Part shown: positions 1 to 5,425 of the stretch, in pieces | Layout of the letters: each line of letters starts with the position of its first letter | Numbering within the stretch: the first letter of the stretch is position 1 | Source: an uncultured Prosthecobacter sp. | Lineage (GTDB): Bacteria > Verrucomicrobiota > Verrucomicrobiia > Verrucomicrobiales > Verrucomicrobiaceae | Length of the DNA stretch: 5,425 nucleotides | Direction: 5' to 3' | NCBI GenBank assembly: GCA_937941745.1 | Contig: CALDGV010000799.1 | Coordinates: 1-5,425, forward strand | Made by a program: the position numbers and the translations under genes | The notes under the pieces: generated by a model | What the model was told of the DNA's origin: nothing | What the model saw: the letters and a program-made list of their open reading frames with translations, nothing else | The model's database searches: none

Positions 1-1329
1 ATGTTCTCCCTCCTTTCCGCCCCCTCGCTCCTGGGCCGACTCCGCCCGCTGCTGCGCCATAGCTGGCTGCTTCTGACCATCACGGCCTCCGCTGCCCCGA
101 TGCACGTGGACCTGCCGACGGTGATGAAGCTCGCCGGAGCCAACAACGACGAGATCCAGCTCGCCAAGGCGAGGCACACGGAGACGCTGGCGGAGTCCAA
201 GCTGGCCTGGCAGCGCTTCTGGCCGAGCCTGACCCTGGGCGCGGGCTACCGCCGTGCCGATGGCAACGTGCAGGACATCGCGGGAGCGGTCTTTGATGTG
301 AGCAAGCAGCAGTACACGCTGGGCCCGAACCTGATGATCGACTGGTCGCCCGGAGACATGTACTACTCCGCGCTGGCCGCGAAGCAGAAGGCCCTGGCCG
401 CCGAACAGCTGGCTGAGAAGGCGCGGCGCGACATCGTGACGCAGGCGACCGGGCGCTACTACCATCTGCTGGCCGCCGAAGCCTCGCTGGCGATCATTGA
501 GGACGATTTGAGGCTGACGCAGGACTACGAGAAGCAGATCAGCGGCGCCGTGGATGCGGGCACGGCCTTCCGGGCGGACCTGCTGCGCGTGAAGACGCAG
601 GTGAGCCGGGAGAAGCTGAGCATCCGCCAGCATCAGGAGAAGCGCGACCTGGCCGCCGCCGCGCTGGCGGAGATCCTGAGGCTCCCCGCTGAGACCGAAT
701 TGCGCCCCGCCAAGGCCGACCTAGTGCCGGTGCGCCTGCTGGACCGCAAGACAGGTGTGGCCTCGCTCATTTCCCAGGCTACGCAGCACCGCCCCGAGAT
801 GAAGGCGGCCAGCGCCGTCAACACAGCGGCGGCCTGGGAGCGCGAACGCGCCCGCGTGGCCCCGATGATTCCGAGCGTGCAGGCAGGCTATGGCTTTGGC
901 GGCCTGGGCGGCGGCTTCAACGGGGACATGGGCAACTTTGACGACACCCAGAATGTCTTCATCGGCTTCGGCTGGAAAATCGGCCCTGGCGGGCTCTTTG
1001 ACACGCAGCGCAAGGTCATCGCCAACGCCCAGGAGGAGGCTGCGAACCTCCAGTCCGCACAGGTGAAGGCCGCCATAGGCCGCGAGGTGGTGGAGGCCGC
1101 CGCGAAGGCGCAGAGCGCGCACGACCAGATCGCCATCAACGATGAGGCCGTGGACGCCGCGCAGGAGATGGTGAAGCTGGCCAAGGAGCGTCAGGCGAGC
1201 CAGCTCGGCGTGGTGCTGGAATATCTGCTGGCCCGCGAGGAACTGACCCGCGCCCGCCAGAGCCGCGTGCAGGCCGTGGCCAGCTTCAACCAGGCGCAGC
1301 ACGAGCTGAAGCGGGCGGTGGGCAAGTGA
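1..1329 (+). CDS. TolC-family outer-membrane channel protein
   Basis: This is an outer-membrane factor of the TolC/OEP family, the trimeric exit duct used by tripartite efflux pumps and type I secretion. The 442-residue length is normal for the family. Residues 1-32 look like a Sec signal peptide: a basic stretch (RLRPLLRH, 13-20), a hydrophobic core (SWLLLTITA) and a likely cleavage site in ASAA near 29-32. Two structural repeats follow. The first has a helix rich in Ala/Lys/Glu (about 40-70), a beta segment RFWPSLTLGAGY (72-83) and long helices with VDAGTAFRADLLRVKTQ (184-200). The second has HRPEMKAA (263-270), a beta segment PMIPSVQAGYGFGG, a Gly-rich loop (298-312), and a last helix with LEYLLAREELTRARQ and NQAQHELKRAVG. 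The ATG is the first base of the window, so its ribosome site and any upstream alternative cannot be seen. No membrane-fusion or pump gene is present here, so the transported substrate is unknown. Confidence 0.92.
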   Translation: MFSLLSAPSLLGRLRPLLRHSWLLLTITASAAPMHVDLPTVMKLAGANNDEIQLAKARHTETLAESKLAWQRFWPSLTLGAGYRRADGNVQDIAGAVFDVSKQQYTLGPNLMIDWSPGDMYYSALAAKQKALAAEQLAEKARRDIVTQATGRYYHLLAAEASLAIIEDDLRLTQDYEKQISGAVDAGTAFRADLLRVKTQVSREKLSIRQHQEKRDLAAAALAEILRLPAETELRPAKADLVPVRLLDRKTGVASLISQATQHRPEMKAASAVNTAAAWERERARVAPMIPSVQAGYGFGGLGGGFNGDMGNFDDTQNVFIGFGWKIGPGGLFDTQRKVIANAQEEAANLQSAQVKAAIGREVVEAAAKAQSAHDQIAINDEAVDAAQEMVKLAKERQASQLGVVLEYLLAREELTRARQSRVQAVASFNQAQHELKRAVGK

Positions 1330-1376
1330 GGCCCGCCCGGCCCTGGTGACGAGAGCCCGAGGGGCCACCTTGGGCG

Positions 1377-1405
1377 TTGACCACGCAGCGCGGACAGACG
1401 ACAAA
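1377..1405 (+). promoter_or_regulatory. candidate sigma70-type promoter upstream of lepB
   Basis: TTGACC at 1377-1382 matches five of six bases of the -35 consensus. It is followed by a 17-base spacer and GACAAA at 1400-1405, which matches only three of six -10 bases and lacks the final T. The placement, 28 bases before the preferred lepB ATG, is sensible. The -10 element is poor and such matches occur by chance, so this is only a candidate. Confidence 0.22.
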
Positions 1406-1432
1406 GAGCGCCTTCTTTCAGGCCGACCGACC

Positions 1433-2626
1433 ATGCTTTTCTTCACCCCCCGCTACCTGAAGCACGCCAAGCTCCTGCACAAGGGCGTGACCCGCTTCTT
1501 GAACTACAAGCGCGACCTGCTTCCGGCGGACAAGCTGGACCAGATCCAGACGCTGCGCACCAGCCTGGAGGATGCGATGAAGGCCCGCGACCGCGAGCGC
1601 CTGAAGATGCTGAACGAGGAGATCAACCGCGTGTGCGAAAAGGCCCTGCCGGAAGCCGCGCCAAGCGAGATCGCCGAGAACGTCGAGGTCATCTTTGTGG
1701 CCATCGTGATCGCGCTCGGCATCCGGGCCTACATCGCGCAGCCTTTCCAGATTCCGACCGGCTCCATGCAGCCCACGCTGAACGGCATCACGGCCGAGGC
1801 GACGGCTGAAGATCCCCGCCCAGGCCCCATCGGCTGGGTGGCCTCGCTTTTCTCCAGCACGCGGCACATCAACGTCGTCTCGGACCACACGGGCTACCTG
1901 GATGACCAGCAGCCGATCACGGAGCACCGCTTCCTGATCTTCATGCCTTACTGCAAGCTGCACTTCCGCGACGGGCACACGATCAAGATCAATGCGCCGC
2001 AGCGCCAGCTTCTGGACGAGCTGCAGCTCGTGAAGCACATCCACAGCCAGCCGGTGGAGACCACGAACGACACGCCGGACCGCCGGATGGTCTATGGCCT
2101 GCGCGGTGGCGAACACATCCAGGAAGGCCAGCTCCTGGCGCGCGGCACCGTGCGCAATGGCGACCACGTGCTGGTGGACAAGTTCAGCTACCATTTCCGC
2201 ACCCCCACCCGTGGCGAGGTCTTTGTGTTCACCACGAAGCACATCAACCGCATCAACGTGCCCGCCGAACAGGGATCCCAGCACTACATCAAGCGTCTGG
2301 CCGGCGTGCCCGGTGACCTCCTGGATGTGCAGTCGCCCAAGCTCTTCATCAACGGCAAGGAGGCCGGGGAGCTGGGCTTCCAGAAGGTGATGCAGGGCAC
2401 CCGCGACAAGCCGGTGAACGGCTACCGCGGCTACGGCTTTGCGGAGAGCGTGGGCGGGATCATCAACAAGATCCACCTGCGCCCCGAAGACTACTTTGCG
2501 ATGGGTGACAACAGCTACAACAGCAGCGACTCCCGCGTCTGGGGGCCGGTGCCTGAACGCAACCTCGTGGGCCCGGCGCTTTTCTGCTACTGGCCCATCA
2601 CCTCCCACTGGGGTCTGATCCGCTGA
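1433..2626 (+). CDS. lepB: Signal peptidase I (S26 family), with large internal insertion
   Basis: This is the membrane serine/lysine protease that removes signal peptides from exported preproteins. The ATG at 1433 gives 397 residues. An in-frame GTG at 1346 would add 29 residues of no recognisable character, so the ATG is preferred; only a weak AGG (1420-1422) precedes it. A charged, probably cytoplasmic helical region (1-80) is followed by one membrane segment (84-101, VEVIFVAIVIALGIRAYI). Then comes box B, IPTGSMQPTL, with nucleophile Ser111 (codon 1763-1765). Box C is GDHVLVDKF plus RGEVFVF (243-267). Box D is YIKRLAGVPGD with general base Lys287 (codon 2291-2293). Box E is GDNSYNSSDSRVWGPV (358-373). 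All catalytic boxes are intact, so it should be active. Two features are unusual: about 125 extra residues (117-241) between boxes B and C, and a single membrane segment where E. coli LepB has two. It lies 103 bp after the TolC gene and 126 bp before frr. Confidence 0.96.
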   Translation: MLFFTPRYLKHAKLLHKGVTRFLNYKRDLLPADKLDQIQTLRTSLEDAMKARDRERLKMLNEEINRVCEKALPEAAPSEIAENVEVIFVAIVIALGIRAYIAQPFQIPTGSMQPTLNGITAEATAEDPRPGPIGWVASLFSSTRHINVVSDHTGYLDDQQPITEHRFLIFMPYCKLHFRDGHTIKINAPQRQLLDELQLVKHIHSQPVETTNDTPDRRMVYGLRGGEHIQEGQLLARGTVRNGDHVLVDKFSYHFRTPTRGEVFVFTTKHINRINVPAEQGSQHYIKRLAGVPGDLLDVQSPKLFINGKEAGELGFQKVMQGTRDKPVNGYRGYGFAESVGGIINKIHLRPEDYFAMGDNSYNSSDSRVWGPVPERNLVGPALFCYWPITSHWGLIR

Positions 2627-2628
2627 GG

Positions 2629-2644
2629 CGGGCCTTCGAGCCCG
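2629..2644 (+). terminator. small GC hairpin just after the lepB stop (possible weak terminator)
   Basis: CGGGC (2629-2633) pairs with GCCCG (2640-2644) around a six-base loop CTTCGA. It begins two bases after the lepB stop codon. No T-tract follows, so it is not a standard intrinsic terminator. It could be a transcript-end stabiliser or a chance inverted repeat. Confidence 0.22.
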
Positions 2645-2752
2645 TTCCAAAGGCCGTCCAGTTCAATTCCGAGGTGGACAGCCGCCTTCCAGCCACGCAA
2701 AGGTGGTTCCCTTTCACGATCCCACCTCACCCACTCTCCTTCCCGACGCCCT

Positions 2753-3319
2753 ATGGACCCCGAAATGACGATGCTCGAATGCGAAGAAGCCATGACCAAG
2801 GCGGTGGAATACGCCATTCATGAGTTTGCCGCCGTGCGCACGGGCAAGGCCTCCCCGACGCTGGTCGAAGGCCTGGATGTCCATGTGCACAGCTACGGCG
2901 CCCACATGAAGCTGAAGCAGCTGGCGATGATCACCACGCCCGATGCCCGCCTGATCCGCATTGAGCCTTTCGACTCCTCCACCCTGCATGACATTGACCG
3001 CGCCATCCGTGAGTCCCGCCTCGGCCTGAACGGCTCGATTGAAGGCAAGGTGATCCGCCTGCCCATCCCGGTGCTTTCCCAGGAACGCCGCGAGCAGATG
3101 GTGAAGCTCGTGAAGCAGATGGGCGAGGAGGCCAAAGTGCGCGTGCGCTCCGCCCGCCGCGATGCGCTTGAAGCCCTGAAAAAGGGCGAGAAGGACAGCC
3201 ACATCACCGAAGACGACCTCCACCGCCTCGAAAAGGAGGTCCAGAACCTCACGGACAAGAAGATCGCCGAGATCGACCAGCACGTGGTGAGCAAGGAAAA
3301 GGAAATCCTCACTGTGTGA
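2753..3319 (+). CDS. frr: Ribosome recycling factor
   Basis: RRF acts in the cytoplasm with EF-G to split the post-termination ribosome into subunits and free the mRNA and tRNA. The 188-residue length matches the family (185 in E. coli). The N-terminal helix of domain I runs to about residue 30 and contains MTKAVEYAIHEFAAVRTGKAS. Domain II (about 31-103) contains LVEGLDVHVHSYG, LKQLAMITTPDAR, IEPFDSSTLHDIDRAI and SRLGLNGSIEGKVIRL. The last two domain I helices include LSQERREQMVKLVKQMGEEAK, the conserved arginine region VRVRSARRDA (129-138) and LTDKKIAEID (166-175). The usual RNxRRDAND is RSARRDALE here, a mild deviation. In-frame ATGs at 2765 and 2771 are alternative starts; 2753 is kept because it gives the usual N-terminal length. 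No Shine-Dalgarno sequence precedes any of them. The next gene starts three bases after the stop. lepB, not the frequent neighbour pyrH, lies upstream. Confidence 0.97.
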   Translation: MDPEMTMLECEEAMTKAVEYAIHEFAAVRTGKASPTLVEGLDVHVHSYGAHMKLKQLAMITTPDARLIRIEPFDSSTLHDIDRAIRESRLGLNGSIEGKVIRLPIPVLSQERREQMVKLVKQMGEEAKVRVRSARRDALEALKKGEKDSHITEDDLHRLEKEVQNLTDKKIAEIDQHVVSKEKEILTV

Positions 3320-3322
3320 CCC

Positions 3323-4000
3323 ATGTTTGCCCCGGCGGACTACCTCGACCTGGCGCACACCCAGCACGGCATCCTTTTCCCCTCCGATGAACCGGTCTGG
3401 ACGGCGCTGACACGCCTCGAATCCTACCTGGCCTTCCGGCTTCAGCGCGACATCCGCACCCAGGTGCCTCAGGGGGTCTTTGTTTCCGAGGATGTCTTCA
3501 TCGACGAAGGAACCACGATCGAGCCCGGAGCCGTGATCAAGGGTCCGGCCTGGATCGGCAAGAACTGCCAGATCCGCACGGGCTGCTACATCCGCGAGAA
3601 CGTGATCGTGGGAAACAACTGCGTGCTCGGCAATTCGTGCGAATTCAAGAACTGCATCCTCTTCGACAACTGTGAAGTGCCTCACTTCAACTATGTCGGA
3701 GACTCCATCCTGGGCTACAAGGCGCACCTGGGTGCTGGCGTGGTGCTTTCCAATGTCCGCCTGGACCGCGGTGAAGTGCTCGTGGATGACGGCAAGCGCA
3801 GCCACCCCACGGGCCTGCGGAAATTCGGTGCCGTGATCGGCGACCAGACTGAGGTTGGCTGCAACAGCGTGATCAATCCGGGCAGCCTGCTCGGCCCGCG
3901 CAGCGTGGTGTATCCGCTGACCAGCTTTGGCGGCGTGCTGCCGGCCCACACCATCCTCAAGACAAGGCAGACTCAGACCGTGGTGGCACGCCGGATGTAG
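3323..4000 (+). CDS. Left-handed beta-helix acyltransferase, GlmU acetyltransferase-domain-like, stand-alone
   Basis: This 225-residue protein has hexapeptide repeats from about residue 50 to 215 (FIDEGTTIEPGAVI, IGKNCQIRTGCYI, IVGNNCVLGNSCEF, VIGDQTEVGCNSVINPG), the left-handed parallel beta-helix seen in trimeric sugar acyltransferases. Residues 1-48 are a short non-repeat leader with a probable helix (TALTRLESYLAFRL). It has no nucleotidyltransferase domain. Aligned by eye with the C-terminal half of E. coli GlmU (recalled), PHFNYVGDSILG matches GHLTYLGDAEIG and His121 falls on the catalytic His363. Arg91, Lys109, Tyr124, Asn144 and Lys167 fall on Arg333, Lys351, Tyr366, Asn386 and Lys392, while Asn377 is replaced by His135. 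A reasonable inference is acetylation of glucosamine-1-phosphate or a related amino-sugar phosphate for envelope precursors. Databases may call it a UDP-GlcNAc diphosphorylase, but the uridylyl domain is missing. The three-base gap to frr implies co-transcription and possible translational coupling. The fold is near certain; the substrate is not. Confidence 0.87.
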   Translation: MFAPADYLDLAHTQHGILFPSDEPVWTALTRLESYLAFRLQRDIRTQVPQGVFVSEDVFIDEGTTIEPGAVIKGPAWIGKNCQIRTGCYIRENVIVGNNCVLGNSCEFKNCILFDNCEVPHFNYVGDSILGYKAHLGAGVVLSNVRLDRGEVLVDDGKRSHPTGLRKFGAVIGDQTEVGCNSVINPGSLLGPRSVVYPLTSFGGVLPAHTILKTRQTQTVVARRM

Positions 4001-4020
4001 GTCGGCGCAGCTTCAACGGC

Positions 4021-5425
4021 TCATTTCACCGTCAGCCAGACCTGGGTCGTGTCATCCAGCAGAGCAGAACCGCGCTTGTTTTCGCCGCGAAGGCCCGCCG
4101 CTGCCGACTTGGCCACAAAAGGCTCGCTCTTGGTCCAGACCTCCACACGAATGGCCTGACCACCAACACTAGCATTGCTGGCGGCCTGCAGCTTCACCTC
4201 CACATCCCCGCCCTTCTCCGGCACAGCAGCTTCGGCAGCATGGACTCCTGGCGGCAGGTTGGCCACGCGGGCGATCAAGGGATCTTTGAAGCCGTTCTGC
4301 AGTTTCACATTCACCTTGAGGCTGGCGGTCTTGCCGGGAGTCAGCAGCACCGGCTTGGCATCCGCCAGCGTCAGGTCAAAGGAGGGCAGTGGAGCGCCAA
4401 TATCGAGAACGTAGGACTTGTCCGCCCCGCCCTGGTGAAAAAGATCCTCCACCACGAGCACGTGCGAACCATCCACCGATGCAGTCCAGGTGACATTCGG
4501 ATCGGGCCGCTGCTCGCTTTCGTCATCGGCGCTGGAGATGAGCTTGCCGTCTGGACCTTCGACCTTCAGCAGGGCATCCAAAGGAATGCCGATGCGCTTG
4601 GCAAAAAGGCGGGCCTGCAGTTTCTCGCCCTTCTTCATCGGGATGGCGAATCGATCCACATCCGTTCGGTCAGCGATGCGACCTCCGACAGCACCGGCGG
4701 CCACAGGCGTGGCCTGTTCCTTGGTGTTGTTTGGTTCCTTTTCGAGGCTGGCCGGCTTCGTCGTGGCAAGGACTTGGATGGGGAACATGGCTCCGGGAGG
4801 TGTCACTAGGGCGAGATCACCTTCCCGGCGAAGATCTTTGACCTCAAAGGCATGCCTGAGCTTCTTGGGATCCAGGTTGTGCCCGACAAGTTCGACTTCG
4901 CTCTTGCCCGCAACAGCCACGGCCGCCGGATAAACCTGCGTGACCACCGACGAAGCACTGAGATGAAGGCGGTAGATCAAGGTCGCTCCGCCGGTGAAGC
5001 GCACATCCGCAGCCGGAGGATGGGCAAAGCCTGCCACCTGCACGAGATAGCGGCCCGCCTTGGGAGCCTTGAAAAGAAGCAGCGGATCGAGGTTCCTTGC
5101 ATCACTCGCCGTGTGAAGGCGTGTGCCCTTCTCATCCAGGACATGCGCGAGCATGTCCACGGCCGAGCCGATGGAGTAGGCCTCCACGGCAGCTACCAGC
5201 GTCTGCCCTGCCTCCAGCTTCACCGCATAACCATCGACATCACCGCTCTTTTCGAGCCGCGCATTCACGCAGACGGGCAGCTTTTCAATGATCTGAGGTT
5301 TGGCGATTTCATCATTGGGCTCCACCTCGCTGCTTTCAGGCAGGGTGCCGATGCTGAACCAGCGTGGATCAGAGGCTCCATCAGCATTGAAGCAGTGGAC
5401 CAAGTGAACGCCGGGAGGCGCATCC
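4021..5425 (-). CDS. PPC (pre-peptidase C-terminal) domain-containing exported protein, 5' end cut by window edge
   Basis: The frame is open to the right edge, so at least 467 C-terminal residues are seen and no true start. A TTG at 5403 is not a credible start, because family-like sequence (DAPPGVHLVHCFNADGAS) continues upstream to the edge. Counting from the residue encoded at 5403, the order is: the end of an upstream Ig/TIG-like unit (1-20); PPC domain 1 beginning EVEPNDE (26-32) with GDVDGYAVKLEAGQTL; a TIG/IPT-like stretch VYPAAVAVAGKSEVELVGHNL (157-177); PPC domain 2 beginning KEPNNTKEQATPV (222-234) with TDVDRFAIPMKKGEKL; then a beta-rich C-terminal region with LQNGFKDPLIARVANLPPGV (368-387). 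PPC domains are beta-sandwich accessory modules of secreted or surface proteins. No protease motif is visible in this part. Such proteins are abundant in Planctomycetes and Verrucomicrobia, usually with unknown function, and an N-terminal signal peptide would be expected off the edge. It converges on the acyltransferase gene with 20 bp between stops. Confidence 0.86.
   Translation of the reverse strand, partial: DAPPGVHLVHCFNADGASDPRWFSIGTLPESSEVEPNDEIAKPQIIEKLPVCVNARLEKSGDVDGYAVKLEAGQTLVAAVEAYSIGSAVDMLAHVLDEKGTRLHTASDARNLDPLLLFKAPKAGRYLVQVAGFAHPPAADVRFTGGATLIYRLHLSASSVVTQVYPAAVAVAGKSEVELVGHNLDPKKLRHAFEVKDLRREGDLALVTPPGAMFPIQVLATTKPASLEKEPNNTKEQATPVAAGAVGGRIADRTDVDRFAIPMKKGEKLQARLFAKRIGIPLDALLKVEGPDGKLISSADDESEQRPDPNVTWTASVDGSHVLVVEDLFHQGGADKSYVLDIGAPLPSFDLTLADAKPVLLTPGKTASLKVNVKLQNGFKDPLIARVANLPPGVHAAEAAVPEKGGDVEVKLQAASNASVGGQAIRVEVWTKSEPFVAKSAAAGLRGENKRGSALLDDTTQVWLTVK

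Noticed and set aside
1339..1375. GGCCC/GGGCC inverted repeat after the TolC stop as a terminator
   Set aside because: It is only five base pairs around a long loop with no T-tract, in very GC-rich sequence where such pairs are common.
1346..1432. 29-residue N-terminal extension of LepB from a GTG at 1346
   Set aside because: The extension has no family-like sequence and covers most of the intergenic region, including the candidate promoter. The ATG at 1433 gives a sensible N-terminus.
721..1446. 241-codon open frame on the - strand opposite the TolC gene
   Set aside because: It has no motif and a biased Arg/Leu/His composition, and it overlaps a well-supported coding frame.
1418..2650. 410-codon open frame on the - strand opposite lepB
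   Set aside because: The + strand frame holds all signal peptidase I catalytic boxes. The reverse product is a low-complexity Val/Ala/His/Arg/Asp mix with no recognisable motif, as expected for the antisense of a GC-rich gene.
2714..3949. 411-codon open frame on the - strand opposite frr and the acyltransferase
   Set aside because: It spans two clearly real genes and their junction. Its product is rich in His, Ala, Val and Asp with no family resemblance, so it is a codon-bias shadow.
4240..4809. 189-codon + strand open frame opposite the PPC gene
   Set aside because: The - strand frame has conserved PPC features across this region; the + strand product shows none and has no ribosome-binding site.
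5401..5403. TTG at 5403 as the start of the PPC protein
   Set aside because: The frame continues open to the window edge with residues (DAPPGVHL) typical of the interior of this family, and no signal peptide follows the TTG.

Overview
The window is GC-rich (roughly 60% or more by eye), gene-dense bacterial DNA with five protein genes. It points to a Gram-negative member of the Planctomycetes-Verrucomicrobia group, most likely a verrucomicrobium. The reasons are a TolC-type outer-membrane channel, a long divergent signal peptidase I, and a large exported protein built from PPC (pre-peptidase C-terminal) domains with EPND-type starts, a family greatly expanded in that group. This placement comes from protein style and memory of families, not from a database search.

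Layout: four genes run on the + strand and one converges on them from the - strand. Positions 1-1329 encode a TolC-like outer-membrane efflux or secretion channel. After 103 bp comes signal peptidase I (lepB, start preferred at 1433, to 2626). After a 126-bp gap with a pyrimidine-rich end comes ribosome recycling factor (frr, 2753-3319). Three bases later starts a stand-alone left-handed beta-helix acyltransferase (3323-4000) that resembles the acetyltransferase half of GlmU. Only 20 bp separate its stop from the stop of the - strand PPC-domain protein (4021 to the right edge), whose 5' end lies outside the window.

The + strand genes are mostly cell-envelope and housekeeping functions: an envelope channel, the protease that removes signal peptides, ribosome recycling, and a probable step in amino-sugar metabolism for the envelope. 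frr and the acyltransferase are almost certainly co-transcribed. Whether tolC, lepB and frr share that transcript is open, because both larger gaps contain only weak signals.

No mobile element, CRISPR array, RNA gene or phage gene is visible. The two points most worth following are the GlmU-like active site kept in a protein with no nucleotidyltransferase domain, and a domain-sized insertion of about 125 residues between the catalytic serine and the rest of the fold of signal peptidase I. No gap between genes exceeds 126 bp.
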